A stretch of DNA of 64,000 bases from Martinezella miluonensis (GTDB lineage Bacteria; Pseudomonadota; Alphaproteobacteria; Rhizobiales; Rhizobiaceae): the NCBI RefSeq assembly GCF_900094545.1, contig NZ_FMAH01000007.1:1-64000 (forward strand), in the 5' to 3' direction. The stretch's first letter is position 1, and the number at the start of each line of letters is the position of its first letter. Below are positions 1 to 8,404 of the stretch, piece after piece. The notes under the pieces were generated by a model that searched no databases, was not told where the DNA came from, and saw only the letters and a program-made list of their open reading frames with translations. Made by a program: the position numbers and the translations under genes.

Positions 1-230
1 CCGACGATGACCGGGATGCCCGCCTTGACCAGCCGTTCCACGCCTTCCATGCGCTGGGCATCGCTCAGAAGCGGCCAATCGCCCATCGAGCCGCAATAGA
101 CCACCGCCGACATGCCCGCGGCGATCAGCGCCTTGCCCTTCTTGACCAGGGCATCGAAATCGGGGCTGCGATCGGCCTTGCACGGGGTCATCAGGGCCGG
201 GATCACGCCGGAGAAAATGCTGGATGTCAT
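1..230 (-). CDS. DapA-family (dihydrodipicolinate synthase-like) aldolase, N-terminal part only
   Basis: Reading the minus strand from an ATG at 230-228 gives 76 residues that run off the window edge. They begin MTSSIFSGVIPALMTPC and contain the DHDPS/NAL-superfamily hallmarks: an N-terminal 'GVIPALMTP' strand, a middle segment 'VVYCGSMGDWPLLS' matching the usual GTTGE-type loop, and 'RLVKAGIPVIVG'. Family members are TIM-barrel, Schiff-base lyases or synthases acting on 2-oxo acids (DapA, KDG aldolase, hydroxyproline-pathway enzymes). The Tyr/Cys-Gly-Ser-Met-Gly version of the loop departs from true DapA (Gly-Thr-Thr-Gly-Glu), so a catabolic or hydroxyproline-type substrate is more likely than lysine biosynthesis. 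The catalytic lysine lies outside the window. The gene sits downstream of, and in the same direction as, a GntR regulator that probably controls it. Confidence 0.75.
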   Translation of the reverse strand, partial: MTSSIFSGVIPALMTPCKADRSPDFDALVKKGKALIAAGMSAVVYCGSMGDWPLLSDAQRMEGVERLVKAGIPVIV

Positions 231-331
231 CTGTCTATCCTCTTGGCTGCAAGTGCATCGGCAACGATGTCCAGCCGCATTCCCGGCCGCACGTCACCCT
301 GTCTCAGCAGACATACATCTTTGTATTCAAT

Positions 332-341
332 TTGTCGACAA
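332..341. promoter_or_regulatory. Palindromic putative GntR (FCD) operator in the regulator-aldolase gap
   Basis: The gap between the GntR gene and the DapA-like gene holds the perfect 10-bp palindrome TTGTCGACAA. Just beside it, at 313-326, is an ATACA/TGTAT inverted repeat with a 4-bp spacer. FCD-type GntR proteins commonly bind TTGT-NN-ACAA-like palindromes, so this is a plausible operator for the adjacent regulator. That is inferred from sequence alone. A related but imperfect TTGTCGAC lies near 1230, upstream of the regulator. Confidence 0.45.
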
Positions 342-395
342 GAAATATGCAGCCGGCGAGACAATACGACTTCACCACTTCGCAGCCTCAAAGAT

Positions 396-1097
396 TCAGA
401 GCTTCACATCCAGCCGATCCCCGCGCACCAGCAGCTTCTGAACCTGCGCCACAATCTGTTCCGCATGCAAGCGTGCCAGGCGCTCCGCGAGCTCAGTATC
501 GCGCGCAGCAATGGCGGCGATCATCTCGTCATGCTCCTCGACGAAGCGGCGCGGCAAACGATCATTGTAGGACTGGTAATAGAGACGAAGGATGCGCCGG
601 CCTTCGTTGAGCAGGCGGCTGAAAAGACCCGTGAAATACGGGTTGCGACCAGCTTCGGCGATCGCAAGATGCAATTCGGCGTTGGTGGAGATCATTGCAA
701 GAGCATCTTGCGCCTCGACGGCAGCGGCAAATTCCGCCTGGCGTGCACGCACGATCTCGAGATCCTCCGGCCGATGATATTTCGCCGCAAGCTGCGTCGT
801 GACGCGATACATCAACACCAACGCGTCGAAATAACTATGCATGTTGAGGAAATCGATCTGCGACACCATGGTCGAGCGGTTGGGCAGCGTATCGATCAGC
901 CCCTCGCCTGCAAGCCGTACCAGAGCTTCGCGGATCGGCGTGCGCGACATGCCGAAGCGCTCGGAGAGCTGCACCTCGTCGATAGGGCTGCCCGGCGGCA
1001 ATTCCAGGTGCAGAATCTCGTCACGCAAGATATCGTAGACCACCTTCACGCCGGAGCCGCGCTTGCGCTCGTTCCGCAGGCTTGTTTCATTATCCAT
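396..1097 (-). CDS. GntR-family transcriptional regulator, FCD (FadR/VanR-type) subfamily
   Basis: This is a 233-residue DNA-binding regulator of normal family length. The N-terminal winged helix-turn-helix spans about residues 15-75 and includes the family signature 'MSRTPIREALVRLAGEGL'. The C-terminal all-helical FCD ligand/metal domain (about 90-220) keeps the expected histidines in 'ELHLAI' (His143), 'EEHDEMI' (His189) and 'RLHAEQ' (His211). FCD regulators usually respond to small carboxylic or sugar acids and repress neighbouring catabolic genes. The DapA-like aldolase follows on the same strand after a 165-bp gap that contains a palindrome. The inducer cannot be read from the sequence. 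Confidence 0.9.
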   Translation of the reverse strand: MDNETSLRNERKRGSGVKVVYDILRDEILHLELPPGSPIDEVQLSERFGMSRTPIREALVRLAGEGLIDTLPNRSTMVSQIDFLNMHSYFDALVLMYRVTTQLAAKYHRPEDLEIVRARQAEFAAAVEAQDALAMISTNAELHLAIAEAGRNPYFTGLFSRLLNEGRRILRLYYQSYNDRLPRRFVEEHDEMIAAIAARDTELAERLARLHAEQIVAQVQKLLVRGDRLDVKL

Positions 1098-1312
1098 GGC
1101 TAGCTGACCTCTTCTTTCAGCGTGAGAAATAAAGGGGCATGCCTAGTAAATCAACGGCGCTCTGAATAGTGCCGTACAGCTCTGCAGCACGCCATGTGTA
1201 GCGGCTGTTATCTTTGGCGAAAATTGCAATTGTCGACCTCAAAACGCCACATCGGGGGCAGCAGGAGCTACCCCCGATATCACTGGCAACCGAAAGGATC
1301 GCTGAGTAGTTT

Positions 1313-1945
1313 TCAACGCGGCCGGCGGATCGCCCGCACTTTGCCGCCGCCGCCGCTGCCGGCGAAGAACCGATCCCTACCGTCGGATTCGAGGCCCGAA
1401 ACGCCAGCGCCCTCGGGCATTTCCAACCGCTCCAGCACCTCGCCCGTCACTGGATCGATACGGCGAATGTCGCTTTCGTCGCCCTCCCAGGTCCCGTGCC
1501 ACAGCTCGCCGTCGACCCATGTGACACCGGTGACGATGCGGTTGGATTCGATGGTGCGGCGGATAGCACCGGTCTCGGGGTCGATCTCATGGATCTTGCG
1601 ACCGCGATGCTGCCCGACCCACAGGCTCCCTTCGCACCAGGCAAGGCCCGAATCGCCGCCGTTGCCGGGCGCTGGAATGGTCGACAGCACCTTTCCGGTC
1701 TCAGGATCGACCTTATGGATCCGGTCCTCGGCGATCTGATAGAGATAGCGCCCGTCGAAAGCCGTGCCCGCATGCGATTCCACATCGATCGACCGCACTT
1801 CAACGCCGCTCTCAGGATCGAGGGCATGCAGCTTTTCACCGGAGGCGAACCAGACATGCCTGCCGTCGAAAGTAACTCCGTTCACACGGGGCGCGTTTTC
1901 AAACGGACCATATTCGCGAATGATCTCAGCTTGAGACTTTTTCAT
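1313..1945 (-). CDS. YncE/glutamine-cyclotransferase-like beta-propeller protein
   Basis: The ATG at 1945 gives 210 residues. It was preferred because a GGAGG box lies 9 bases upstream; the in-frame ATG three codons earlier directly abuts that box. The protein is built from repeated units with the recurrent motif [ALK]-x-DPE(S/T)G at about residues 41-47, 78-84, 120-126 and 162-168, a roughly 40-residue period. Each unit also carries a 'G..LWVG/GELWHG' strand. This is the layout of a small beta-propeller of the PQQ-binding-like, YncE or glutaminyl-peptide cyclotransferase type. No signal peptide is evident, so it is probably cytoplasmic. It follows the HTH regulator gene by about 47 bp and is likely co-transcribed. 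Its ligand or activity is unknown. Confidence 0.7.
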   Translation of the reverse strand: MKKSQAEIIREYGPFENAPRVNGVTFDGRHVWFASGEKLHALDPESGVEVRSIDVESHAGTAFDGRYLYQIAEDRIHKVDPETGKVLSTIPAPGNGGDSGLAWCEGSLWVGQHRGRKIHEIDPETGAIRRTIESNRIVTGVTWVDGELWHGTWEGDESDIRRIDPVTGEVLERLEMPEGAGVSGLESDGRDRFFAGSGGGGKVRAIRRPR

Positions 1946-1992
1946 TGCAACCATCCTCCAGTCAGCATCTGTTGAACTTGATGGCTCCGACC

Positions 1993-3213
1993 CTAGTCGC
2001 TCGGCAGCGGGCCTGGGAGTAACAATGTTGTCGGGAAGCCGACGACAGGCGGCATCATCCAGCGGCGGGCACGACCATTGCCGACACTCTGCACCTTGCC
2101 GGCCGCGGCAAGAGCGTCGAGCGCTCGCTGCACTGTCCGCGGGCTTGTTGCGAGCGCAATCGCCAGTGCCGAACTCGACCAAGCCTCGCCATCTGCCAGC
2201 AAGGCGAGCAGGAAAGCATGCTCGGTCTCCATGGGCGGCGCCAGCACTACAATATCACCTTTCCCGCGCAGCGTGAGTACGAAGCCTTGCGGCGTCGCGT
2301 CGATGTCGGCGAACGGCTCCAATGCAGCGCGCAACCTTCCAATCTCGACCCTGAGCCGTGCCCTATGGGATTCGTCGGCATGGCGGGCGCGGAACGCGCG
2401 GGAAAGCAACAGGGCACGCGGCGCATCCGCCGGCGCAGCCTCGGCCAGGACGCGCGCCAGCACGAACAGCACCGGCCGGCTCGCCAGCGACAGGACCTCA
2501 CTACCACGACGCACGACATTACGGCAGGCATCGACGACCAGCGTGCCGGAGGATAGCAAGGCCTCGACTTCACCCAGCGACAGCAGGCGTTCAGTGCCGC
2601 CCGCGATCAGCCGAGCCGCTGGCGCATCAAGTGCCCGCGCGGCATTGCGCACTTCGACATCGAGCGCGGCGATATCGGCCCTCCGCGCGGCTTCCGCTGC
2701 CCGGGCCAGCGCGGCACGCGCCGGTTCCGTGCGCAGGCGGCGGATGGCGATGCCGGCGACCGCAAGCTCATGGCTTGCTCTTGCAGCCGGCGGCAATGGC
2801 GAGGGATCGAGCTTGGCGAGCAACCGCTCGGCCTCGTCGAGATGGCCGACAAGCAGCAGGCGGCGTATCTGCAGATTGCGGGCATGGGCCGCATTGATAC
2901 GATCGCCGTGTTTATCGAGGACGGCGCGCGCGGTCTCCAGCGCCTTTTCCGGCCATCCGAGATCACGCGAGACAAGGGCAATCTCTGCCTGAGCAACGAT
3001 ACAGCGAGCGCGGGCGACGGTCTCGCGCGGACCAAAAGCGCGCGCGGCATTCTTCAGCAGCGCCTTGGCTCGATCAAGGTCCCCCAGCTGAGCCATGGCA
3101 ATGCCGCGGAGCGCCAGCGCGGGCGCATCGTCGCGCAAAGCCACGCGCTTCATGGCTCCGAGCGCATCCCCGGCAGCAAGCGCCTGTGCGGCAGCGACGA
3201 TCAGCGAGTCCAT
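1993..3213 (-). CDS. Helical-repeat (TPR-like) protein with C-terminal winged-helix DNA-binding domain
   Basis: The protein has 406 residues and is very rich in Ala, Leu and Arg. The first ~200 residues form regular helical pairs resembling TPR or SARP/BTAD-like repeats. A middle segment near 280-330 ('LRVEIGRLRAAL') resembles the winged-helix dimer region of transcriptional regulators. A C-terminal helix-turn-helix sits around 345-390 ('SSALAIALATSPRTVQRAL'), followed by a basic wing. It is best described as a putative transcriptional regulator of unnamed family. It is divergent from the DUF899 gene (119-bp shared promoter gap) and upstream of the propeller gene, so it may control both. Confidence 0.6.
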   Translation of the reverse strand: MDSLIVAAAQALAAGDALGAMKRVALRDDAPALALRGIAMAQLGDLDRAKALLKNAARAFGPRETVARARCIVAQAEIALVSRDLGWPEKALETARAVLDKHGDRINAAHARNLQIRRLLLVGHLDEAERLLAKLDPSPLPPAARASHELAVAGIAIRRLRTEPARAALARAAEAARRADIAALDVEVRNAARALDAPAARLIAGGTERLLSLGEVEALLSSGTLVVDACRNVVRRGSEVLSLASRPVLFVLARVLAEAAPADAPRALLLSRAFRARHADESHRARLRVEIGRLRAALEPFADIDATPQGFVLTLRGKGDIVVLAPPMETEHAFLLALLADGEAWSSSALAIALATSPRTVQRALDALAAAGKVQSVGNGRARRWMMPPVVGFPTTLLLPGPLPSD

Positions 3214-3332
3214 CGAAATCCCGTCACACTTGTAACTCCCACCCCTCGGGACTTCAGCCGTAAGTTATTCCCCATCGGCAGGCAAGACGCTGTGCCGGCA
3301 GTGGCAAATCCAGCAAATCAAGGAGATGAACC

Positions 3333-4130
3333 ATGACGATGCATAGAACAGGAACACGCAATGAATGGCTTTCGGCGAGGCTTTCCCTGCTGGAGCAGGA
3401 AAAGGAGCTGACGAGACGCAGCGACGAAATCGCCGCGCACCGTCAGCAATTGCCTTGGGTCAAGGTGGAGAAGGACTATCGGCTTGAGACCGAGCAGGGC
3501 GTGGTCCCGCTCTCGGCGCTCTTCAAGGGACGCTCGCAGCTTCTCGTCTATCACTTCATGTTCGGGCCGGATTATATCGCCGGATGCCCGTCCTGCTCGT
3601 CGATTGCGGACGGTTTCAACGGCATTGCCGTCCACCTCGAAAACCACGACGTCGCCTTTTCCGCCGTGTCTCGAGCCGAACTCGGGAAGCTGCGCGAATT
3701 CAAGCAGCGCATGGGCTGGACCTTCGACTGGGCCTCGTCGGCAAACAGCGACTTCAACCACGATTTCAATGTCTGGTTCACCCCGGAGGAGCAGCGCGAC
3801 GGCGGCATCGAATATAATTACCGTCGCGAGCCGCCGATGCCCGAAGCTCAGGCGGGCAAGACGGTGCAGCAATGGGAGCTGCGTGGCAGCGAAGGCCCGG
3901 TCGAACTGATGGCATCAATGACGGGGACGGATGTCGCGACCTACACCCGTGATCGGCCAGGTGTGAGCGCCTTCGCGATGCAGGACGGCGCGATCTATCA
4001 CACCTATTCGTCTTATGCCCGCGGACTGGACGGCCTTTGGGGCATGTATCAGTGGCTTGATCGCGCGCCGTTCGGCCGCAACGAGACCGGCGTCTGGTGG
4101 CGCCATCATGACCGCTACGGAGCGCTCTGA
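3333..4130 (+). CDS. DUF899 thioredoxin-fold family protein
   Basis: The protein has 265 residues, typical of DUF899 ('predicted dithiol-disulfide oxidoreductase'). The start is supported by AAGGAG upstream. An N-terminal helical part is followed by a thioredoxin-like core with 'LLVYHFMFG' and a CPSC motif at about residues 85-88. The C-terminal half has the family signature 'YHTYSSYARGLDGLWGMYQWLD'. The Cys pair suggests a thiol-based redox role, although members have rarely been assayed. Its stop overlaps the ATG of the next small gene (TGATG), so the two are translationally coupled. It is divergent from the helical-repeat regulator. Confidence 0.88.
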   Translation: MTMHRTGTRNEWLSARLSLLEQEKELTRRSDEIAAHRQQLPWVKVEKDYRLETEQGVVPLSALFKGRSQLLVYHFMFGPDYIAGCPSCSSIADGFNGIAVHLENHDVAFSAVSRAELGKLREFKQRMGWTFDWASSANSDFNHDFNVWFTPEEQRDGGIEYNYRREPPMPEAQAGKTVQQWELRGSEGPVELMASMTGTDVATYTRDRPGVSAFAMQDGAIYHTYSSYARGLDGLWGMYQWLDRAPFGRNETGVWWRHHDRYGAL

Positions 4131-4408
4131 TGTCCAGACTGTCCGAAACTCAAGAAAGGGCCGGCGCACGCGCCGCCGGCCTCCTTCGGTCGGCGACTTC
4201 CAGACGCTGGCTTCAGCTGGCCGCATCACCGACCTTCGCCGCTATGGCATTGCTGACAGCCCACGATGCGGCGGCCGACATGATCTGTTCCGCGCAAGGC
4301 AGCTCGATGCTGGGTGGAATGGTACCGATGTATCTATTGATGAGCCTGTTCCATAGCGGACCTTGGTTGGCGCTTTTTACGAAAGAAACGAAGGCATGTG
4401 GGCTATGA
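4130..4408 (+). CDS. Small predicted membrane protein, coupled to the DUF899 gene
   Basis: This 92-residue ORF starts inside the stop codon of the DUF899 gene, with GGAG 11 bases upstream. The N-terminal half is basic. It is followed by an Ala-rich helix and a hydrophobic, Met-rich segment around residues 58-83 ('GGMVPMYLLMSLFHSGPWL') that is likely membrane-inserted. No named family was recognised. Coupling to a thiol-oxidoreductase-like gene suggests a small membrane partner, which is inference. The 264 bp after it (4409-4672) show no convincing gene, only an AT-richer stretch near 4600-4640 that may be the promoter of the next gene. Confidence 0.55.
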   Translation: MSRLSETQERAGARAAGLLRSATSRRWLQLAASPTFAAMALLTAHDAAADMICSAQGSSMLGGMVPMYLLMSLFHSGPWLALFTKETKACGL

Positions 4409-4672
4409 GCCCGCGCTATTGCCCACGGCGATTGATCGCGCACTCTTGTTCGCTCTCACGCTTCCTTTTGATCCAGCCCAATCTTCTACGCAGAACAGAT
4501 TGGTCGCCGCCTAGCTGGACGTCGTTTGGCGAAATCAGGCAAGTGACGACCGGAGCCTTTGGGATCGCTGCCAAGGCCCCCTTAGTATTAGGGTCTTGTT
4601 AACCATATTTGCCTTATAAATCTTTGATCGAAAGGCGCGTTCGCTTTTCCAGCTCATGCGAATAAGTCGATA

Positions 4673-6397
4673 ATGTCGATCATTCATGCTCTAAGCGCAA
4701 ATAGCGGCCGCCTCGTGAGGCTCTCCTTCGGTCCGGGATCGCGCGGACGCCGTCCCGTCCAGGCCACAGGGCATAGCAAGCTTGCAAAAGCCCGCATCGT
4801 GATGCTCAGTGGTGGATTGATCGCGGTCTATGCCGTGATCTTCGCCAGACTGACCTTATTCGGTATGGCGCCGAGGGACGACACGTCATCGATCCCGCCA
4901 GAACGCGTGACTGCCGCCCGCCCCGATATCGTCGACAGAAACGGCGAGCTGCTGGCGACCGATATTCGTACGGTCTCGATGTTCGCCGAGCCGAACCGTG
5001 TCGTCGATGCCGACGAAGCGGTCGAAAAGATAGCCACGGTTTTTCCTGATATCGACCGCAAATCCCTCTATAAGAAGCTCGCCGACCACCGCTCGCACTT
5101 CGCTTGGCTGCGCCGCCAGCTGACGCCGAAGCAGCAAAGCGAAATTCTGGCTCTCGGCATTCCGGCGATCGGCTTCCGGCCGGAGGTCAAGCGCTTCTAT
5201 CCCGGCGGACGCACCGCCGCCCATATTCTCGGCTATGTCGATATCGACAACCACGGCGTGGCTGGAATGGAAAAATATCTCGACATGCAGGGCCTGTCTG
5301 ATCTCGATTCCACGGGCCTGACGAGCCAGGATACGCTGCAGCCGGTCAAACTTTCGGTCGATCTGCGCGTTCAGAACGTCGTGCACGACGTCGTCAGCAG
5401 TGCGCTCGATCTCTACAAGGGCAAGGCGGCCGGTGCCGTGGTGCTGGATATCCACACCGGCGAAGTGCTCGCCATGGCCTCGGCCCCCGATTTCGACCCG
5501 AACGACCCGCAGGCAACCGGCAGCGACGGCTGGCTCAACCGCATGTCGAATGGCACCTTCGAAATGGGCTCGACATTCAAGACCTTCTCGATGGCGATGG
5601 CCTTCGATGTTGGCGCGGTCAAGACGAGCGATACTTTCGATGCTTCCGCGCCGCTGCACTATGGCGGCTTCATCATTCATGACGACCGTGACGTGCCGCG
5701 CAGGTGGCTGACGGTGCCGGAAATCTTCCGCTATTCATCGAACATCGGCACTGCCAAGCTGATGGATCGTGTGGGCATGGAAAACCAGAAGGCCTATCTC
5801 ACCCGCTTTGGCCTTTTGACCAAACTGAAGACCGAATTGCCGGAAGTGAAAATGCCCACCCAGCCCCACGTCTGGAAGAAGATCAATTCGATCACAATCT
5901 CCTTCGGCCATGGCGTCGCCACCACGCCGCTGCAGACTGCGGTCGCCGGCGCGGCACTGATGGATGGCGGCGAGCTGATCGAGCCGACCTTCCTGCCGCG
6001 AACGCGCGAGGAAGCCGAGAAGGTCGAAACTCCGATTGTCAAACCGGCGACAAGCGACATCATCCGCTCCCTGTTCAAGTTGAACGGCCAGGAAGGTTCC
6101 GGCAAGCCTGCCAACGTCCCCGGCTATCATGTCGGCGGCAAGACAGGCACCGCGAACAAGGTCATCCACGGCGTCTATTCCCACAAGCTGAGCTTCAACT
6201 CCTTCCTTGGCGCCTTCCCGATCGATCATCCGAAATATGTGGTGCTCGCTTTCGTGGACCAGCCGCTGACCGGCGAACATAACCTCACCTTCGCCACCAA
6301 CACCGCAGCACCGATGGTGCGCGACATCATCAAGCAAGCAGCCCCCATGCTCGGCGTGCAGCCTGATTTCGGGACGAACTTGATCGCCTCCTATTGA
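4673..6397 (+). CDS. ftsI: Class B penicillin-binding protein, FtsI/PBP3 type
   Basis: This 574-residue peptidoglycan transpeptidase has one N-terminal membrane anchor (about 40-62), a dimerisation/pedestal domain beginning 'RPDIVDRNGELLATDI' (about 83-98), and a C-terminal transpeptidase domain. The penicillin-binding motifs are intact: SxxK as STFK at 300-303 with catalytic Ser300, SxN as SSN at 355-357, and KTG at 490-492 (GGKTGTAN). It crosslinks peptidoglycan in the periplasm and is a beta-lactam target. No mraY, mur or ftsW genes lie around it, so this is a free-standing copy rather than the division-cluster gene. Rhizobiaceae are known to carry a second PBP3. Whether this copy works in the septum or at the growth pole cannot be told from sequence. 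Confidence 0.92.
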   Translation: MSIIHALSANSGRLVRLSFGPGSRGRRPVQATGHSKLAKARIVMLSGGLIAVYAVIFARLTLFGMAPRDDTSSIPPERVTAARPDIVDRNGELLATDIRTVSMFAEPNRVVDADEAVEKIATVFPDIDRKSLYKKLADHRSHFAWLRRQLTPKQQSEILALGIPAIGFRPEVKRFYPGGRTAAHILGYVDIDNHGVAGMEKYLDMQGLSDLDSTGLTSQDTLQPVKLSVDLRVQNVVHDVVSSALDLYKGKAAGAVVLDIHTGEVLAMASAPDFDPNDPQATGSDGWLNRMSNGTFEMGSTFKTFSMAMAFDVGAVKTSDTFDASAPLHYGGFIIHDDRDVPRRWLTVPEIFRYSSNIGTAKLMDRVGMENQKAYLTRFGLLTKLKTELPEVKMPTQPHVWKKINSITISFGHGVATTPLQTAVAGAALMDGGELIEPTFLPRTREEAEKVETPIVKPATSDIIRSLFKLNGQEGSGKPANVPGYHVGGKTGTANKVIHGVYSHKLSFNSFLGAFPIDHPKYVVLAFVDQPLTGEHNLTFATNTAAPMVRDIIKQAAPMLGVQPDFGTNLIASY

Positions 6398-6485
6398 GGG
6401 TGCCACGGGCTACTAACAGCAGACGGCGTCGCGACAGCGCAAAATCGGAGAGCTGCGCTTTATCCGGCAGTGCTTGGGACCGTCA

Positions 6486-7040
6486 TCAAAGTTCGGAGCC
6501 TGCCGTAGAGCGACCTGGCTGTTGATGGTCGACTTGCCCACGCACTTCGTTTCCGCGTTTCAGGAGATTGAGGATTGGGCACAGCCTCTCCACGGTCGAC
6601 CGCAGCCGGGCAATGTCTTCGGCGCTCGCGGGAGATACCAGCGTCACCAGATAACTTATATCCTGGGGATAGACCGGCACGTTTTCATGCCCTTCGGCAC
6701 CGCCGCGTGCATCGATCGTGGCGGAGACTTCCGCGTGGAGGGATTCGAGCGGCACGCGCTGATCGGAAGCGTGGATCAAATAGGTATGCGTCAGGCAGCT
6801 CGAAAGTGCGCCAAGCAGCAGCTCCGGTGATGAGGGACCCAAATTGTAGCCGGCGAAATCGGGCGGGCTATCGGAAATAACCTGAAAATCCCGAATTCGG
6901 ATCCGACGCACGCCACTGCGACCCTCAGCACTCGCGCTGGCCTTTAAAGTGACCGCGCCCAGCTCCCCAGATTTCACGCGTGCACGCCGGTTCAGCAGAG
7001 CCGCCCGCTTCTGCCCGAGATATTCATTCAAGGTTGTCAT
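6486..7040 (-). CDS. OsmC/Ohr-family peroxide-reducing protein
   Basis: The protein has 184 residues. It carries the OsmC fold signature 'GPSSPELLLGALSSCLTHTY' with the first redox cysteine at about Cys82, and a second at about Cys154 in 'VERLCPILN'. OsmC/Ohr proteins detoxify organic hydroperoxides using lipoyl or thiol donors. The sequence is of the YhfA/OsmC-like branch rather than classical Ohr. It is transcribed away from the VOC gene. The 434-bp gap between them contains a perfect 15-bp inverted repeat 92 bp from this start codon, likely a shared operator. Confidence 0.85.
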   Translation of the reverse strand: MTTLNEYLGQKRAALLNRRARVKSGELGAVTLKASASAEGRSGVRRIRIRDFQVISDSPPDFAGYNLGPSSPELLLGALSSCLTHTYLIHASDQRVPLESLHAEVSATIDARGGAEGHENVPVYPQDISYLVTLVSPASAEDIARLRSTVERLCPILNLLKRGNEVRGQVDHQQPGRSTAGSEL

Positions 7041-7474
7041 TGCCGCCTACCCTTTGTCTATCGGTTCCATTCGTTGCCGGCTTCGGCCGGATCGAAAACG
7101 AATGTGCGGTCAATTTATAACCGCGGGGCCAATAGATAGTCTATAAAAATTATAGACTATCTATCAGCATGGCACGAAGAATATTGCTGGCGTGGGTCAA
7201 TCTCTGAAAATTCTTGGCGACGTGACGTCCCGGGAAAGAGGGACGAAACTCCGAGAGCCGTCAATGTCGATGGGGACGGCAAATTGGAATTCTTTTCCAT
7301 GTTTATGGGGTCCATTTGGAATCAATCGGAATCGTCATCCCCATTGGCGCACTATATAGATCATAAAATTAGTAGACTAAATACTCCCGCCGTCGGATGC
7401 GCTGCTTGCCGATCCCGAGGTTGGCTGAACAAAACAAACGCAATCTCATATATCCATATCCGGAGATCCCACTC
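7041..7474. other. Divergent regulatory gap between OsmC and VOC genes
   Basis: These 434 bp hold no credible gene. They contain the long inverted repeat at 7132-7164 and, nearer the VOC gene, an AT-rich block at about 7353-7382. That block repeats parts of the same sequence (ATAGATCATAAAA followed by TAGACTA) in degenerate form. The layout suggests one regulator with a strong site close to osmC and a weaker one close to the VOC gene. No regulator gene lies next to either. Confidence 0.5.
7132..7164. promoter_or_regulatory. Perfect 15-bp inverted repeat, putative operator
   Basis: The left arm ATAGATAGTCTATAA at 7132-7146 is followed by AAA and the exact reverse complement at 7150-7164. It is AT-rich, has no T-run and lies in a divergent promoter region, so it fits an operator better than a terminator. 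Each arm also contains the short palindrome ATAGTCTAT. Quinone- and electrophile-sensing regulators of the HxlR or MarR type often control OsmC, VOC and oxidoreductase genes. Assignment to such a regulator is only inference. Confidence 0.6.
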
Positions 7475-8317
7475 ATGCCCGCTACGGCTCAGCCACTCGT
7501 CCTCGATCACGCGGTCATTGGCGTACTCGACAAGCTCGATTCCGCCGCAGCGATCTATCGCAAGCTCGGCTTCGCGCTGACGCCACGGGGCTACCACACG
7601 CTCGGCTCCATCAATCATCTTGCCGTCTTCGACGGCAACTATCTGGAGCTCCTCGGCTTCCCGTCGGAGAGCGAGAAGACGAGGACCGATCTCTGGTCCT
7701 ACCCGTCAGGCCTTAACGGTCTCGCCTTTCGCACCAGCGATGCCGCGGCCTTACAAGGTGAATTGGTAAAAGCCGGCAAGCCGGTGACGGACTGGAGGGA
7801 TTTCTCGCGCCCGGTTGATGTCGATGGCGTGCCAAAGCCGGCAAGCTTCCGCACCTTCCAGATCGGCGGAGAGGTGATTTCCAATGGTCGTTTTTTCTTT
7901 TGCCAGCACAACACGCCGGAACTCGTATGGCGTCCGATCGATCAGAACCACCCGAACGGCGTATTGAACATCAGCGATGTCTTCATCGTCAGCCGCGCTT
8001 CTCAGGTGATTACCGGGTTGCTCGACGGCTTTCCCGCAGCGGCTCCCGAAGCCAACAAGGATAGTATCTCCATACGGGCCGGCACCGCTACCATCCACAT
8101 CCTGTCCGAAGACGGCGCGAGCGCCCGTTTCGGATCCGCCATTCCCCAGGGTTTCGAAGGCAACGAGCGCAAGGTGGCGCTCGGACTGAAAGTGCGCTCA
8201 CTGAACGCCGCGGCAGACGCTCTGGTTCTCGGTGGTTTTTCACCCAAGCCTTTCGAAGGTGGCCTGCTCGTCGAGGCCGAGGCTGCCAACGGTGTCGCGC
8301 TCTGGTTCAGGGAATAA
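7475..8317 (+). CDS. VOC-superfamily (glyoxalase_3-like) protein
   Basis: The ATG at 7475 was chosen because it has GGAG 9 bases upstream and begins the conserved fold ('LVLDHAVIGVLDKLDSAA'). The result is 280 residues. The first beta-alpha-beta-beta-beta module (about 9-110) contains a metal-ligand-like His12, and 'HLAVFDGNYLELLGF' marks the third and fourth strands. A second, degenerate module fills the C-terminal half. This resembles the Glyoxalase_3 (lactoylglutathione-lyase-like) family. The substrate is unknown; dioxygenase, lyase and isomerase activities all exist in the superfamily. The downstream reductase gene starts 88 bp later and is probably in the same transcript. Confidence 0.8.
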   Translation: MPATAQPLVLDHAVIGVLDKLDSAAAIYRKLGFALTPRGYHTLGSINHLAVFDGNYLELLGFPSESEKTRTDLWSYPSGLNGLAFRTSDAAALQGELVKAGKPVTDWRDFSRPVDVDGVPKPASFRTFQIGGEVISNGRFFFCQHNTPELVWRPIDQNHPNGVLNISDVFIVSRASQVITGLLDGFPAAAPEANKDSISIRAGTATIHILSEDGASARFGSAIPQGFEGNERKVALGLKVRSLNAAADALVLGGFSPKPFEGGLLVEAEAANGVALWFRE

Positions 8318-8404
8318 TCCAAATCACTCACGCCGACAAACGCGCGACCGGCCGCGAAAAGTTCTATTATCTGGATAGCAAAATCAGACCCGGGAAACAC
8401 AGGC

